From contig OY760176.1 in assembly GCA_963663315.1 (NCBI GenBank), positions 434,001 through 498,000 of the forward strand: a stretch of 64,000 nucleotides of DNA, in the 5' to 3' direction. Position 1 is the first letter of the stretch, and each line of letters opens with the position of its first letter. Below the pieces are notes generated by a model that was given only the letters and a program-made list of their open reading frames with translations, ran no database searches and was not told where the DNA came from. Shown here in pieces: positions 53,253 to 59,951 of the stretch. The translations under genes and the position numbers were made by a program. This DNA is from G963663315 sp963663315 (GTDB taxonomy: Bacteria; Pseudomonadota; Gammaproteobacteria; Arenicellales; Poriferihabitantaceae).

Positions 53253-55922
53253 TCACAAGCCCATATCCATATCCAGGTCCAGACTCCGGGATAGATGCCG
53301 GTCATAATGACGAGCGATCAGCTGTTCGTGGTTGTCGGTCAGCACCACGGCATTTTCCCGCGTCTGGCAGATTTTCAGGTAAAACATCTGCTGGTCACTC
53401 AGCCGGCCGTGTCCCGAATCAAGCGCTATGATCACGTCGTCTCGCGCCAGCCTTTGCGCCGTGTGCATGGACGATGCGTAGGCGTGTTCGATATACCGGA
53501 GTTGTGGGTCGTTATGGTGAAACCCCAGCGTCCTGCCGTCATCGGTTCGCACCAGCAGGGTATTGTGATTGATTGTGAGAATCGCTGCCTGCTCACCGTG
53601 GGCCAGTCCCCTGTCATTGTCGTTACGAGTCCAGCGAATGCGGTCTCCCGCCCGGATGCGAACCGGGGCTGCCTCGCAAAGCTCCAGACGGTAGTGGACA
53701 GAACCCGCCGGTGAGATATGGCGCGGCTTGCCGTCGGGGTGGTGGAGCCACACCCGTTCGCCTTCAACAGCAGTCACCGTGCAGGTGTCATCTGCGCGGA
53801 TCCGGAACCGGGAAAGGTCGTTATGAAAGACTGCGATATCTCCCTCATGCCAGTTGCGAATGTCCTTCTTCTGCGCCTGCGTCAGCCCCAGCCCAACCAG
53901 GGTCTCAATCACGATTTCCCGGCCATGCAACGTACCTTCTTCTTCGAATCCCTCACGAACGGTCTCGTTGATCCGCTCGCGCAGTGCGCGGGTCGGCGCC
54001 AGAATTGCCGTACGTGCACGCGATGCTGGCAACAACTCCAGCCAGATCCGCGCCGCATTCTCACCGAGTTCGTCCGCTGGTACCTGGTACAGATTCTCTC
54101 CTGATTGTCCGGGTGTCGGCTCCGGCGCTCTCCCGATCACATCCAGCGTGGTCGCTTTCAACCCCGGATTGCGCTGACGCCGGATGTCGTCCATCAGCGC
54201 CGTTTGCATCCCCGCGTCCCGAAGCTGCCTGAAGGGTTGCCCGGCGCCGACTGCCCGCAATTGCTTCCTGTCCCCGACCAGCACCAGCCGCCCGACTCTG
54301 AGGCGGTCGGCGATCATAATCAGCCGCAGCGTCTGTTCCGTCGATGACTGTGACATCTCGTCGACCACCAGGATCGATCCTGCGAAGTCCTTTCGAAGTC
54401 CCGCCAGTTGCTCCCCGCCGACGAGGTTGTCCACCACATCGCGGTAGTGAGCGAGGAACCCTTGCAGCGTCCGGCATGCGATACCGGTTTCGCGCGCGAG
54501 TTCCCGCATCACACTCACCGAAGGCGCGAGCCCGATGATCAACTGCCCTTTCGCCAATGCCGTCATCTGGCGCAGCATTGTCATCTTGCCGATTCCGGCG
54601 TAAACCTGAACCCCTACCACCCGGTCGCTGCTCGCGAGAATGATCCGTACCGCATCCTGCTGGCTTTCGGTCAATCCAGCGCTGCCCAGCCGTGCTTCCA
54701 CTACATCCCCCGTGACCAGCGGCGCGGCCGCACCGATGCCCTCCCTCATCCGCGATACCACTTCCTTCTCCGCCCGTAGCGTGCGGTCGGTTACGAACGA
54801 CGCCCCGATACCGCGCCGCGTCCCTGCTATCAAGTGGCCGTCCGTGCGCATCCGCTCAGTCGCCGCGTCGATGTCCGTGATCGTGTGACTGCCTGCAGCG
54901 TGACCCAGCGCCAGCGTTGTCAAATCGCGTTGCGCGAACACCGGAGGCCGCTCCTCCAGATGCTCCGCCACCTGCCATACGATCTCCAGAGGTGACTGCA
55001 CGGGGACAGTTTCCCGGATGCTGTCGGGCCTCGTCTTTTCGATCCCCAACTCGGCGGCGCGCTGCCGCCACAGGACTGTCAGTACCTCCCAGTGAGGCTC
55101 ATCTTTGCGTAAACGCGTTGCCAGCGCCGCTTGCTGTGTCCGTGCGGCATTATATTCCCAGCCCTTCTCGGCGATATAGTCGAGCATATCCCTGCGCCGA
55201 CTGGAAAACGCCTCCAGCGCCACCCGGTCACGGCCCGCGATCTCGAAGCCCGGAACACGGCCGACCATGGTCGGCGCCAGTGCGAACCCCAGTTGTCGCA
55301 ACCGCCGTGCAAGCTCGTTACGGTAGAATGCGCCGATCAGCTTGTCATTCCGCTTCAGGTCCCCGGTTTCAATACTCCGCCATTTACCGTTCGTGCCGCG
55401 GGTCATGTTGGCAATCACACAATGAGTATGAAGCTGCGGGTCAAGATTGCGGCTGGCGACATGGCGGAAGGTCGCCGCAACCAATGTGGGCGCGTACACT
55501 CGTTCCATCCTCTGCTTTGTGCGATTCCAGACCCGGGTTTGCACAATGCGCTCCTCGACGAAGTCGAGCGTCGCACGCATCGCTGCGTCATGGGCGCTCT
55601 GCACCAGGTCATTACCATGCACAAGGGCTTCCAGCGAGACCGATTTGGGTGCAGACAACGTCAGATCGACACCTGGACGATGCTCGTGTTCGCCGTCGCG
55701 AATACGGCCGAGCCGGATATCCGTCTCCGGCACGTATCCCTTGAGGACCGAACGGAATCTGGCGGGATCAATGTGGCCGGTAAGGCCGAGTTGCACCGCG
55801 CCTTGCCCAACCCAGTAGCTCGCCTTCCGGTGTTCCGGGTCGTTCTTCGAATAGTAGCCGTCCTTCTCGAAGTATTGAACGGCCGAGGAGGCAGATGTGA
55901 TATTGCTGACCGATGCGACCAT
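53253..55922 (-). CDS. MobF-family conjugative relaxase (TraI/TrwC-like)
   Basis: The 889-residue protein joins a relaxase to a RecD/TraI-type helicase. The relaxase domain (1-300) has the N-terminal tyrosines VQYFEKDGYYSKND, the SAPKSVSLEALV motif and the metal histidines FRHVASRNLDPQLHTHCV. The helicase part starts near residue 425 with GLTESQQDAVRIIL. Its Walker A reads VYAGIGKMTML, where relatives have AGTGKTTML, so the usual Thr/Ser after Lys is Met. Walker B is ILVVDEMSQSS. A nicking enzyme is likely; the helicase may be impaired. No type IV secretion, coupling protein or integrase gene accompanies it. Confidence 0.9.
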   Translation of the reverse strand: MVASVSNITSASSAVQYFEKDGYYSKNDPEHRKASYWVGQGAVQLGLTGHIDPARFRSVLKGYVPETDIRLGRIRDGEHEHRPGVDLTLSAPKSVSLEALVHGNDLVQSAHDAAMRATLDFVEERIVQTRVWNRTKQRMERVYAPTLVAATFRHVASRNLDPQLHTHCVIANMTRGTNGKWRSIETGDLKRNDKLIGAFYRNELARRLRQLGFALAPTMVGRVPGFEIAGRDRVALEAFSSRRRDMLDYIAEKGWEYNAARTQQAALATRLRKDEPHWEVLTVLWRQRAAELGIEKTRPDSIRETVPVQSPLEIVWQVAEHLEERPPVFAQRDLTTLALGHAAGSHTITDIDAATERMRTDGHLIAGTRRGIGASFVTDRTLRAEKEVVSRMREGIGAAAPLVTGDVVEARLGSAGLTESQQDAVRIILASSDRVVGVQVYAGIGKMTMLRQMTALAKGQLIIGLAPSVSVMRELARETGIACRTLQGFLAHYRDVVDNLVGGEQLAGLRKDFAGSILVVDEMSQSSTEQTLRLIMIADRLRVGRLVLVGDRKQLRAVGAGQPFRQLRDAGMQTALMDDIRRQRNPGLKATTLDVIGRAPEPTPGQSGENLYQVPADELGENAARIWLELLPASRARTAILAPTRALRERINETVREGFEEEGTLHGREIVIETLVGLGLTQAQKKDIRNWHEGDIAVFHNDLSRFRIRADDTCTVTAVEGERVWLHHPDGKPRHISPAGSVHYRLELCEAAPVRIRAGDRIRWTRNDNDRGLAHGEQAAILTINHNTLLVRTDDGRTLGFHHNDPQLRYIEHAYASSMHTAQRLARDDVIIALDSGHGRLSDQQMFYLKICQTRENAVVLTDNHEQLIARHYDRHLSRSLDLDMDMGL

Positions 55923-55967
55923 CAACAAATTCTACACGAGATTCCAGATAAAGGTTCCCCGCGATTC

Positions 55968-56028
55968 CAAATCCGGACAATTCGGATGATGCCAACATTA
56001 CCGACAGCAATTCCCGCTGGAATTGCTG
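55968..56028. other. Candidate oriT: inverted repeats upstream of the relaxase
   Basis: ATCCG-N7-CGGAT (55968-55984) and a perfect 10-bp pair CAGCAATTCC-cgct-GGAATTGCTG (56005-56028) lie in the divergent gap between the relaxase and the next gene. MobF origins usually lie next to the relaxase and contain such hairpins. No nick site could be defined. Confidence 0.4.
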
Positions 56029-56109
56029 CACCTCAGCATATGCCCTTACGCTCTCCAGTCGTAAGGTGGTATGATCACAACAGGAAAATTCGAATCAAAG
56101 GGAGTTATC

Positions 56110-56826
56110 ATGGCAACACCAACAGGGACACGTCGAGAAATGCATGCCACAATGGCGGTCGATCAAGTTGTGGCGACGATGGGAGTGGCGGGAAGCGCAA
56201 CGGCTCATGAAGCCGGGGAAGCGCAACGGTTGCCCACGGTGATGGAGGTACAAAAGATGCATCGCCGCCAGTTGGATGCGCGAAAAGTACTGGACGGAGA
56301 GTCGGCGTTGTCGGAAGCGGAGCTCAGTCAATCGCTCGGTGTTCTCGACAAACAAGAACTGGTTTCCACGCAGGAGTCTGAAAAGCTCGAGTCACTGATA
56401 GCGGAAATATTCAAGTTCGAGATACTGGAAACTTTGTTTGGTGAGGTCAATCGGATTTACAACGGCGCGATCGGGGAACTTGATGCGGTGGCGCGCACGA
56501 TCGCCGCGATCTTGATGGAAAGCGTTGCCTATGCGAACGACTACCTGCAGGAAGTCGATTACAATATCGTTTCGCTTGTAGTGGCGCACGATGTGAGAGG
56601 TGCAATTGATGGTGCTGTGACCGGTGCTGAAATTGCTGGAATTGGTAGCAGCTTAAACGTACGGGTGAGACTTGCGGTGGCTGGTGCGATCGCAGGTGGC
56701 GCGTCCGGTTCGATCATCGGCTACTTCGACGCTCAGGAACGAGCAGTCAACTGCACTCCTCGCCCCTCATTTCGTCATTCCCGCGGAAGCGGGAATCCAC
56801 ATTTCAATCATCAATCGCACTCGTAA
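56110..56826 (+). CDS. Unknown protein with glycine-zipper C terminus, 3' end in a repeat
   Basis: From the ATG at 56110 (GGGAG six bases upstream) the frame gives 238 residues. The middle is helical and acidic (ALSEAELSQSLGVLDKQELV). From about residue 170 it has small-residue-rich hydrophobic stretches (DGAVTGAEIAGIGSS; LAVAGAIAGGASGSIIGYF), a glycine-zipper pattern that can insert in membranes. The last ~35 codons, from about 56723, are encoded by a dispersed repeat, so the original C terminus is lost. I do not recognise a family. It is divergent from the relaxase, sharing the putative oriT. Confidence 0.6.
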   Translation: MATPTGTRREMHATMAVDQVVATMGVAGSATAHEAGEAQRLPTVMEVQKMHRRQLDARKVLDGESALSEAELSQSLGVLDKQELVSTQESEKLESLIAEIFKFEILETLFGEVNRIYNGAIGELDAVARTIAAILMESVAYANDYLQEVDYNIVSLVVAHDVRGAIDGAVTGAEIAGIGSSLNVRVRLAVAGAIAGGASGSIIGYFDAQERAVNCTPRPSFRHSRGSGNPHFNHQSHS

Positions 56827-56945
56827 CGACATACCCCGTGGTTCCCCCGGACCGCTTACCGGACAGGCACAGGGGCCTGTCCCTGCGTGGCGCATCGGGG
56901 TAGGGACAATCCCTCCGTGGTTGTCCGGGGCATCCCCCGACCCTG
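56723..56945. repeat. Composite dispersed repeat, second long copy
   Basis: It has the same order of modules as 45914-46135: TTCGACGCTCAGGAACGAGC, dRS3-like palindrome (56777-56796), CGCACTCGTAACGACATACC, GGACAGGC palindrome (56861-56882) and GGGACAATCCC...GTTGTCCGGGGC (56900-56945). Confidence 0.85.
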
Positions 56946-57035
56946 CCGATTATGACTCCACCCGCAGACCGAAGAGCCGGTCCACGATGTGAGCAATCGC
57001 ATGACCGTTTGTACTATGGATTCGCAGGGCGCCAC

Positions 57036-57365
57036 TTACGCTGGCGCAGAACCGGCGATTTCGGTCTTCGCCGACAGTCCCTGATTCGCACGCTGTCGAC
57101 GCACCTGTGCCAGTTCGTAGCTCGCCTGCATACGCATCCAGTGCTCAGCGGCGCCCCAGCCAATGTCTTCCAGAGACAAAGCCATGTTAGCCGATACGCC
57201 CGCCTTGCCATTCAAAAGGCGTGACAATGTCCCGCGCTCACAATTCAGGCGAGCCGCTGTCTTAGTGATATTCAAGCGTGATTCCTCCATGTTCTCGCGG
57301 ATCAACTCGCCCAGATGCGGCGGATTCAGCATGGGGCCTGCTCGTTCAGTTTCGCTGTTGCTCAT
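57036..57365 (-). CDS. higA: HigA-family antitoxin (second module)
   Basis: The 109-residue antitoxin has PPHLGELIRENMEESRLNIT, an HTH (KTAARLNCERGTLSRLLNG) and the HigA helix VSANMALSLEDIGWGAAEHW, followed by MRMQASYELAQVRRQ. GGGAG precedes the ATG by nine bases. It starts 26 bp after the toxin stop, the toxin-first order of higBA. It probably represses the promoter at 57673-57731, where a TGTAC-G-GTACA palindrome is a plausible operator. Confidence 0.88.
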   Translation of the reverse strand: MSNSETERAGPMLNPPHLGELIRENMEESRLNITKTAARLNCERGTLSRLLNGKAGVSANMALSLEDIGWGAAEHWMRMQASYELAQVRRQRANQGLSAKTEIAGSAPA

Positions 57366-57391
57366 CAGTCTATACTCCCGTACAGTCAGTG

Positions 57392-57688
57392 TTAATCAAT
57401 CAAGTTCACGTCTACAGCTTCACCATTCTCGAAACGGAACACGACACGCCAGTTGCCAGATACGCGTACACTCCACTCGCCCGCCCGGTTCCCCTTCAAT
57501 GGATGCAACCGAAAGCCGGGGGCGTCTGCGCTACCAGGATGCGTCGCCTCTTGCAACCGAAACAGGATGCGCCGAAGCCGTACGGAACCGATTGTAACGT
57601 ATCGCGCCACGCGCTGCAATCGTCCGCGAAGAAAGGGATCGGATGCAGCGAAGCGCTCCACACGGCTTTCATGAGGTGAATTTGTCAT
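57392..57688 (-). CDS. higB: HigB-family toxin with atypical N terminus (second module)
   Basis: The C-terminal half is a standard HigB mRNA interferase: PGFRLHPLKGNRAGEWSVRV, SGNWRVVFRFENGEAVDVNLI. The preceding helix VRLRRILFRLQEATHPGS also fits. The first 40 residues (MTNSPHESRVERFAASDPF...) do not match the usual HigB start, so a frameshift or recombination within the 5' part is possible. The length (98 aa) is normal. It forms a pair with the downstream antitoxin. Whether it is toxic cannot be told from sequence. Confidence 0.78.
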   Translation of the reverse strand: MTNSPHESRVERFAASDPFLRGRLQRVARYVTIGSVRLRRILFRLQEATHPGSADAPGFRLHPLKGNRAGEWSVRVSGNWRVVFRFENGEAVDVNLID

Positions 57689-57731
57689 TTGTTGTCGACA
57701 GCTTGTACGGTACACTCTTGTTTATATGCCT
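57673..57731 (-). promoter_or_regulatory. Control region of higBA-2 with palindromic operator candidate
   Basis: The palindrome TGTAC-G-GTACA (57704-57714) lies about 16 bp upstream of the toxin start. The whole 59 bp recur at 52821-52879. A clear -35/-10 pair could not be fixed. Confidence 0.5.
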
Positions 57732-57758
57732 TGTTGTTTACCCATCGGGTCGCTCACC

Positions 57759-57862
57759 GGACAGGCACAGTGGCCTGTCCCTACGCCATAGAAACATTTT
57801 TTCCTCTATTCTTCATTGACCTGGTTTCCGCTTTTATTTGCCCTCGGCGCTTGCCTGGGGAG
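57759..57862 (+). repeat. GGACAGGC palindrome joined to the pilD 5' end
   Basis: The palindrome (57759-57780) is followed without a gap by the sequence shared with 43756-43843. The upstream 18 bp (CCCATCGGGTCGCTCACC) also match the palindrome copy at 52529. Confidence 0.85.
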
Positions 57863-58442
57863 TTTTACCAATGTCGTGTCATTGCGGTTGCCGGCCTTAT
57901 TGGACGGCCAGTTCACCAATGGTGACCGCGCTGATGTCCCAGGACTGTTGCGGCCAGGTTCCCGCTGTACTGCCTGCCTTGCTGAGCCACATTGCAGTTT
58001 GCGGCCGTGATGCTTTTTGTCTGTGCCTTGCTCACATTGAGTTTGATAGATATTGATCATCAGGTCTTGCCGGACCTGCTTGTCCTGCCGCTGTTGTGGA
58101 CTGGATTGCTGTTCAATTCCTTGTCTCTTTTTGTTGATTTGCACTCTGGCCGTATTTGGTGCGGTTGCCGGGTATCTTGTGCTGTGGTTGTCCTGCCAGG
58201 CGCATCATATCCTGACGGGCAGGGCGGGTATGGGCCATGGAGATTTCAAATTGTTCGCCGCGATTGGCGCCTGGCTCGGTGTACAGATGCTGCCGACCGT
58301 GCTTGCGTTGGCATGTATCTCCTGTTTGTTTTTCTTGGTGTACCGCAAATATTTTCATGGCCAGGCTATGCGGGTCCCTATATGTTTCGGCCCCTTTCTG
58401 TCATTGGCTGCGCTTGCAACGATACTTGGGATAACCCCCTAG
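57818..58442 (+). pseudogene. Prepilin peptidase (PilD-like) pseudogene
   Basis: Type IV prepilin peptidases are membrane aspartic proteases. The N-terminal piece (FPLLFALGACLGSFTNVVSL) begins at a TTG, and PGSRCTACLA keeps one CxxC half. A deletion then joins to FAAVMLFVCALLTLSLIDID with HQVLPDLLVLP (first catalytic aspartate). A further frameshift near 58145 leads to GAVAGYLVLWLSC and GRAGMGHGDFKLFAAIGAWL, with the GxGD aspartate. At least two frame changes and the lost zinc-binding loop make it non-functional. No pil genes are next to it. Confidence 0.82.
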
Positions 58443-59290
58443 GGGGCCACTTGATCCTCCCGGACCCCGGCCAGATCTTCCGGCTGTAGCCGGTAACGAA
58501 CCACGTTGCCCTCATGTAGTCCACGACACTCTCGAATGACGTACTCGACGACATGCACGCGATCCGCTTCCGGAATGCCGGCATCGGCCACCATCCCGTC
58601 GATGTCTTCTCGTCGAAAACTTTTCCATTCGAGCACACACCGCCGCACAGCCTTTCGGACGAAGTCCCGGTAAACAAGCGCTGCCTTTTCCGGAGACTCC
58701 AACTCGGCACGCAGCACCCTGTAGTTCTCGGCTGATGCGAGATAGACGTCGATAAAGATTTCGCGCAGCAAGGACACGTTGTTCAACTCGTAGATGCCGA
58801 TGAGTCCGTCTATGTAGGCGCTGTCGTCCATGGTGACAAAGGACATCGGTGCAAGATCAGCCTTCAGGAGTGGAATGTTTGAGGCAATGCGAGACGTTCG
58901 CTTGTTGATGTCGTCGAAGGCCTGAAGATAGGGGACGTGAACAAGAAGAAAGAAAGACTGTTCGAAGGGGTCTGCAATTCCCGCAGCCTTCGCAATCAGA
59001 ACCTCGAACTCCTCCGAAATCTCGTACTGGTCTTCAAGCGGCCGGTAACTCGAATGGGAGATGCCGACGGGCATGCGCCGCAGCCTCCCCGCCATGGCCG
59101 GATCCACGAGAAGGCGTTCCAGGATACGCCGCGCGTATGTACCGCACCTGCCAGGTTGTACCCCGTGGCTCTGGCCTTGCCCGAAACCTCAAGTCGCCCC
59201 TCATCGACCAGCCGCTTCAGGACGCGCCAGACCGTCGGTGGACTGACCTCCGGCGCAACATGGCGTCGAATATCTTCCCTCCCGGCGCCG
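58439..59290 (-). pseudogene. Fic-domain protein, frameshifted and 5' truncated
   Basis: The main frame (59107-58439) holds a Fic core, FLLVHVPYLQAFDDINKRTSR, in which the usual HPFxDGN(G/K)R is YLQAFDDINKR, the divergent form of one Fic subgroup. It ends with a helical region. A winged-helix N-terminal part (PPTVWRVLKRLVDEGRLEVS) is visible upstream in another frame (59290-59140). The join needs a frameshift near 59140, and the beginning is cut where repeat-like sequence (GGTGCTTCGAGGTTCGACAG) starts. This is the second Fic gene of the island. Confidence 0.7.
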
Positions 59291-59809
59291 GGGTGCTTCG
59301 AGGTTCGACAGGGTCAGGGACTGACCTGCGTTTTGCCTGGTTTCGGCCATTTCTTCGACGATATTGATTCTGTCTTTCCAGATTCCCTGGGCTTGCTCAA
59401 TCACTTGCATCAGGCCATCCCTGGAAGGGGAAGGGGCCAGATCAAGCTTTATAGAAAATTTATATCGGCAATCAGGTTTAATATCAAGATTACGCGTTCA
59501 TGACCCTGTGATGTCGGAACCTTTGACGTGTTCAACGGTGGTCATGTCTTTTGCCTCCATTGTTTGAATACCAAGTGTAGTTAGCCTTAATCGCTGGAGT
59601 TTAAAATTATCAAGAACTTTCCGATGCTTTGAAGGAACGTATCTATCTGGAAAATCGCCTGTCAGAACTGGATGTTTTATTGTCTATTGATTCGTGAGGG
59701 TCGGGGAGATGTCAACAGCTAATGGCTGGACATAAAAAACAGGACACCGAAGTGCCCCGCCAATGATGGCAAGTGAAATGTAGCACAAATAAAATAAGGG
59801 CAAAGAGTT
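59291..59809. other. Intergenic stretch with a possible coding remnant
   Basis: About 520 bp without a supported gene. At 59290-59340 it carries a short repeat related to 43438-43490. Near 59610-59697 an open frame reads ELSDALKERIYLENRLSELD and stops at LLSIDS, perhaps the tail of a lost gene. No palindrome family member was found here. Confidence 0.4.
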
Positions 59810-59815
59810 TATAAT
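59810..59815 (+). promoter_or_regulatory. -10 box ahead of the PHP-SMC operon
   Basis: TATAAT lies 31 bp before the small leader ORF. The region upstream is AT-rich but has no clear -35 at the right distance. Confidence 0.4.
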
Positions 59816-59846
59816 TCCAAAAGTGTAGAAGAGAGAGGAATATGAA

Positions 59847-59951
59847 ATGACAACCCTGAAAGATGAAATTGCAGCATTACGTCAACGAACAGGAACCGCT
59901 GTCGGAGAAAGGATGAAGATGCACAACAAGAAGTTCAGGGAAGGGTTATGA
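59847..59951 (+). CDS. Small 34-residue protein leading the PHP-SMC operon
   Basis: An ATG at 59847, preceded by AGAGAGG, opens a 34-codon ORF that ends in ATGA overlapping the start of the PHP-SMC gene. The product (MTTLKDEIAALRQRTGTAVG and ERMKMHNKKFREGL) is basic and helical. I do not recognise it. The ribosome site and 4-bp overlap indicate that it is translated and coupled to the next gene, either as a leader peptide or as a true small component such as an antitoxin or DNA-binding cofactor. Confidence 0.6.
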   Translation: MTTLKDEIAALRQRTGTAVGERMKMHNKKFREGL

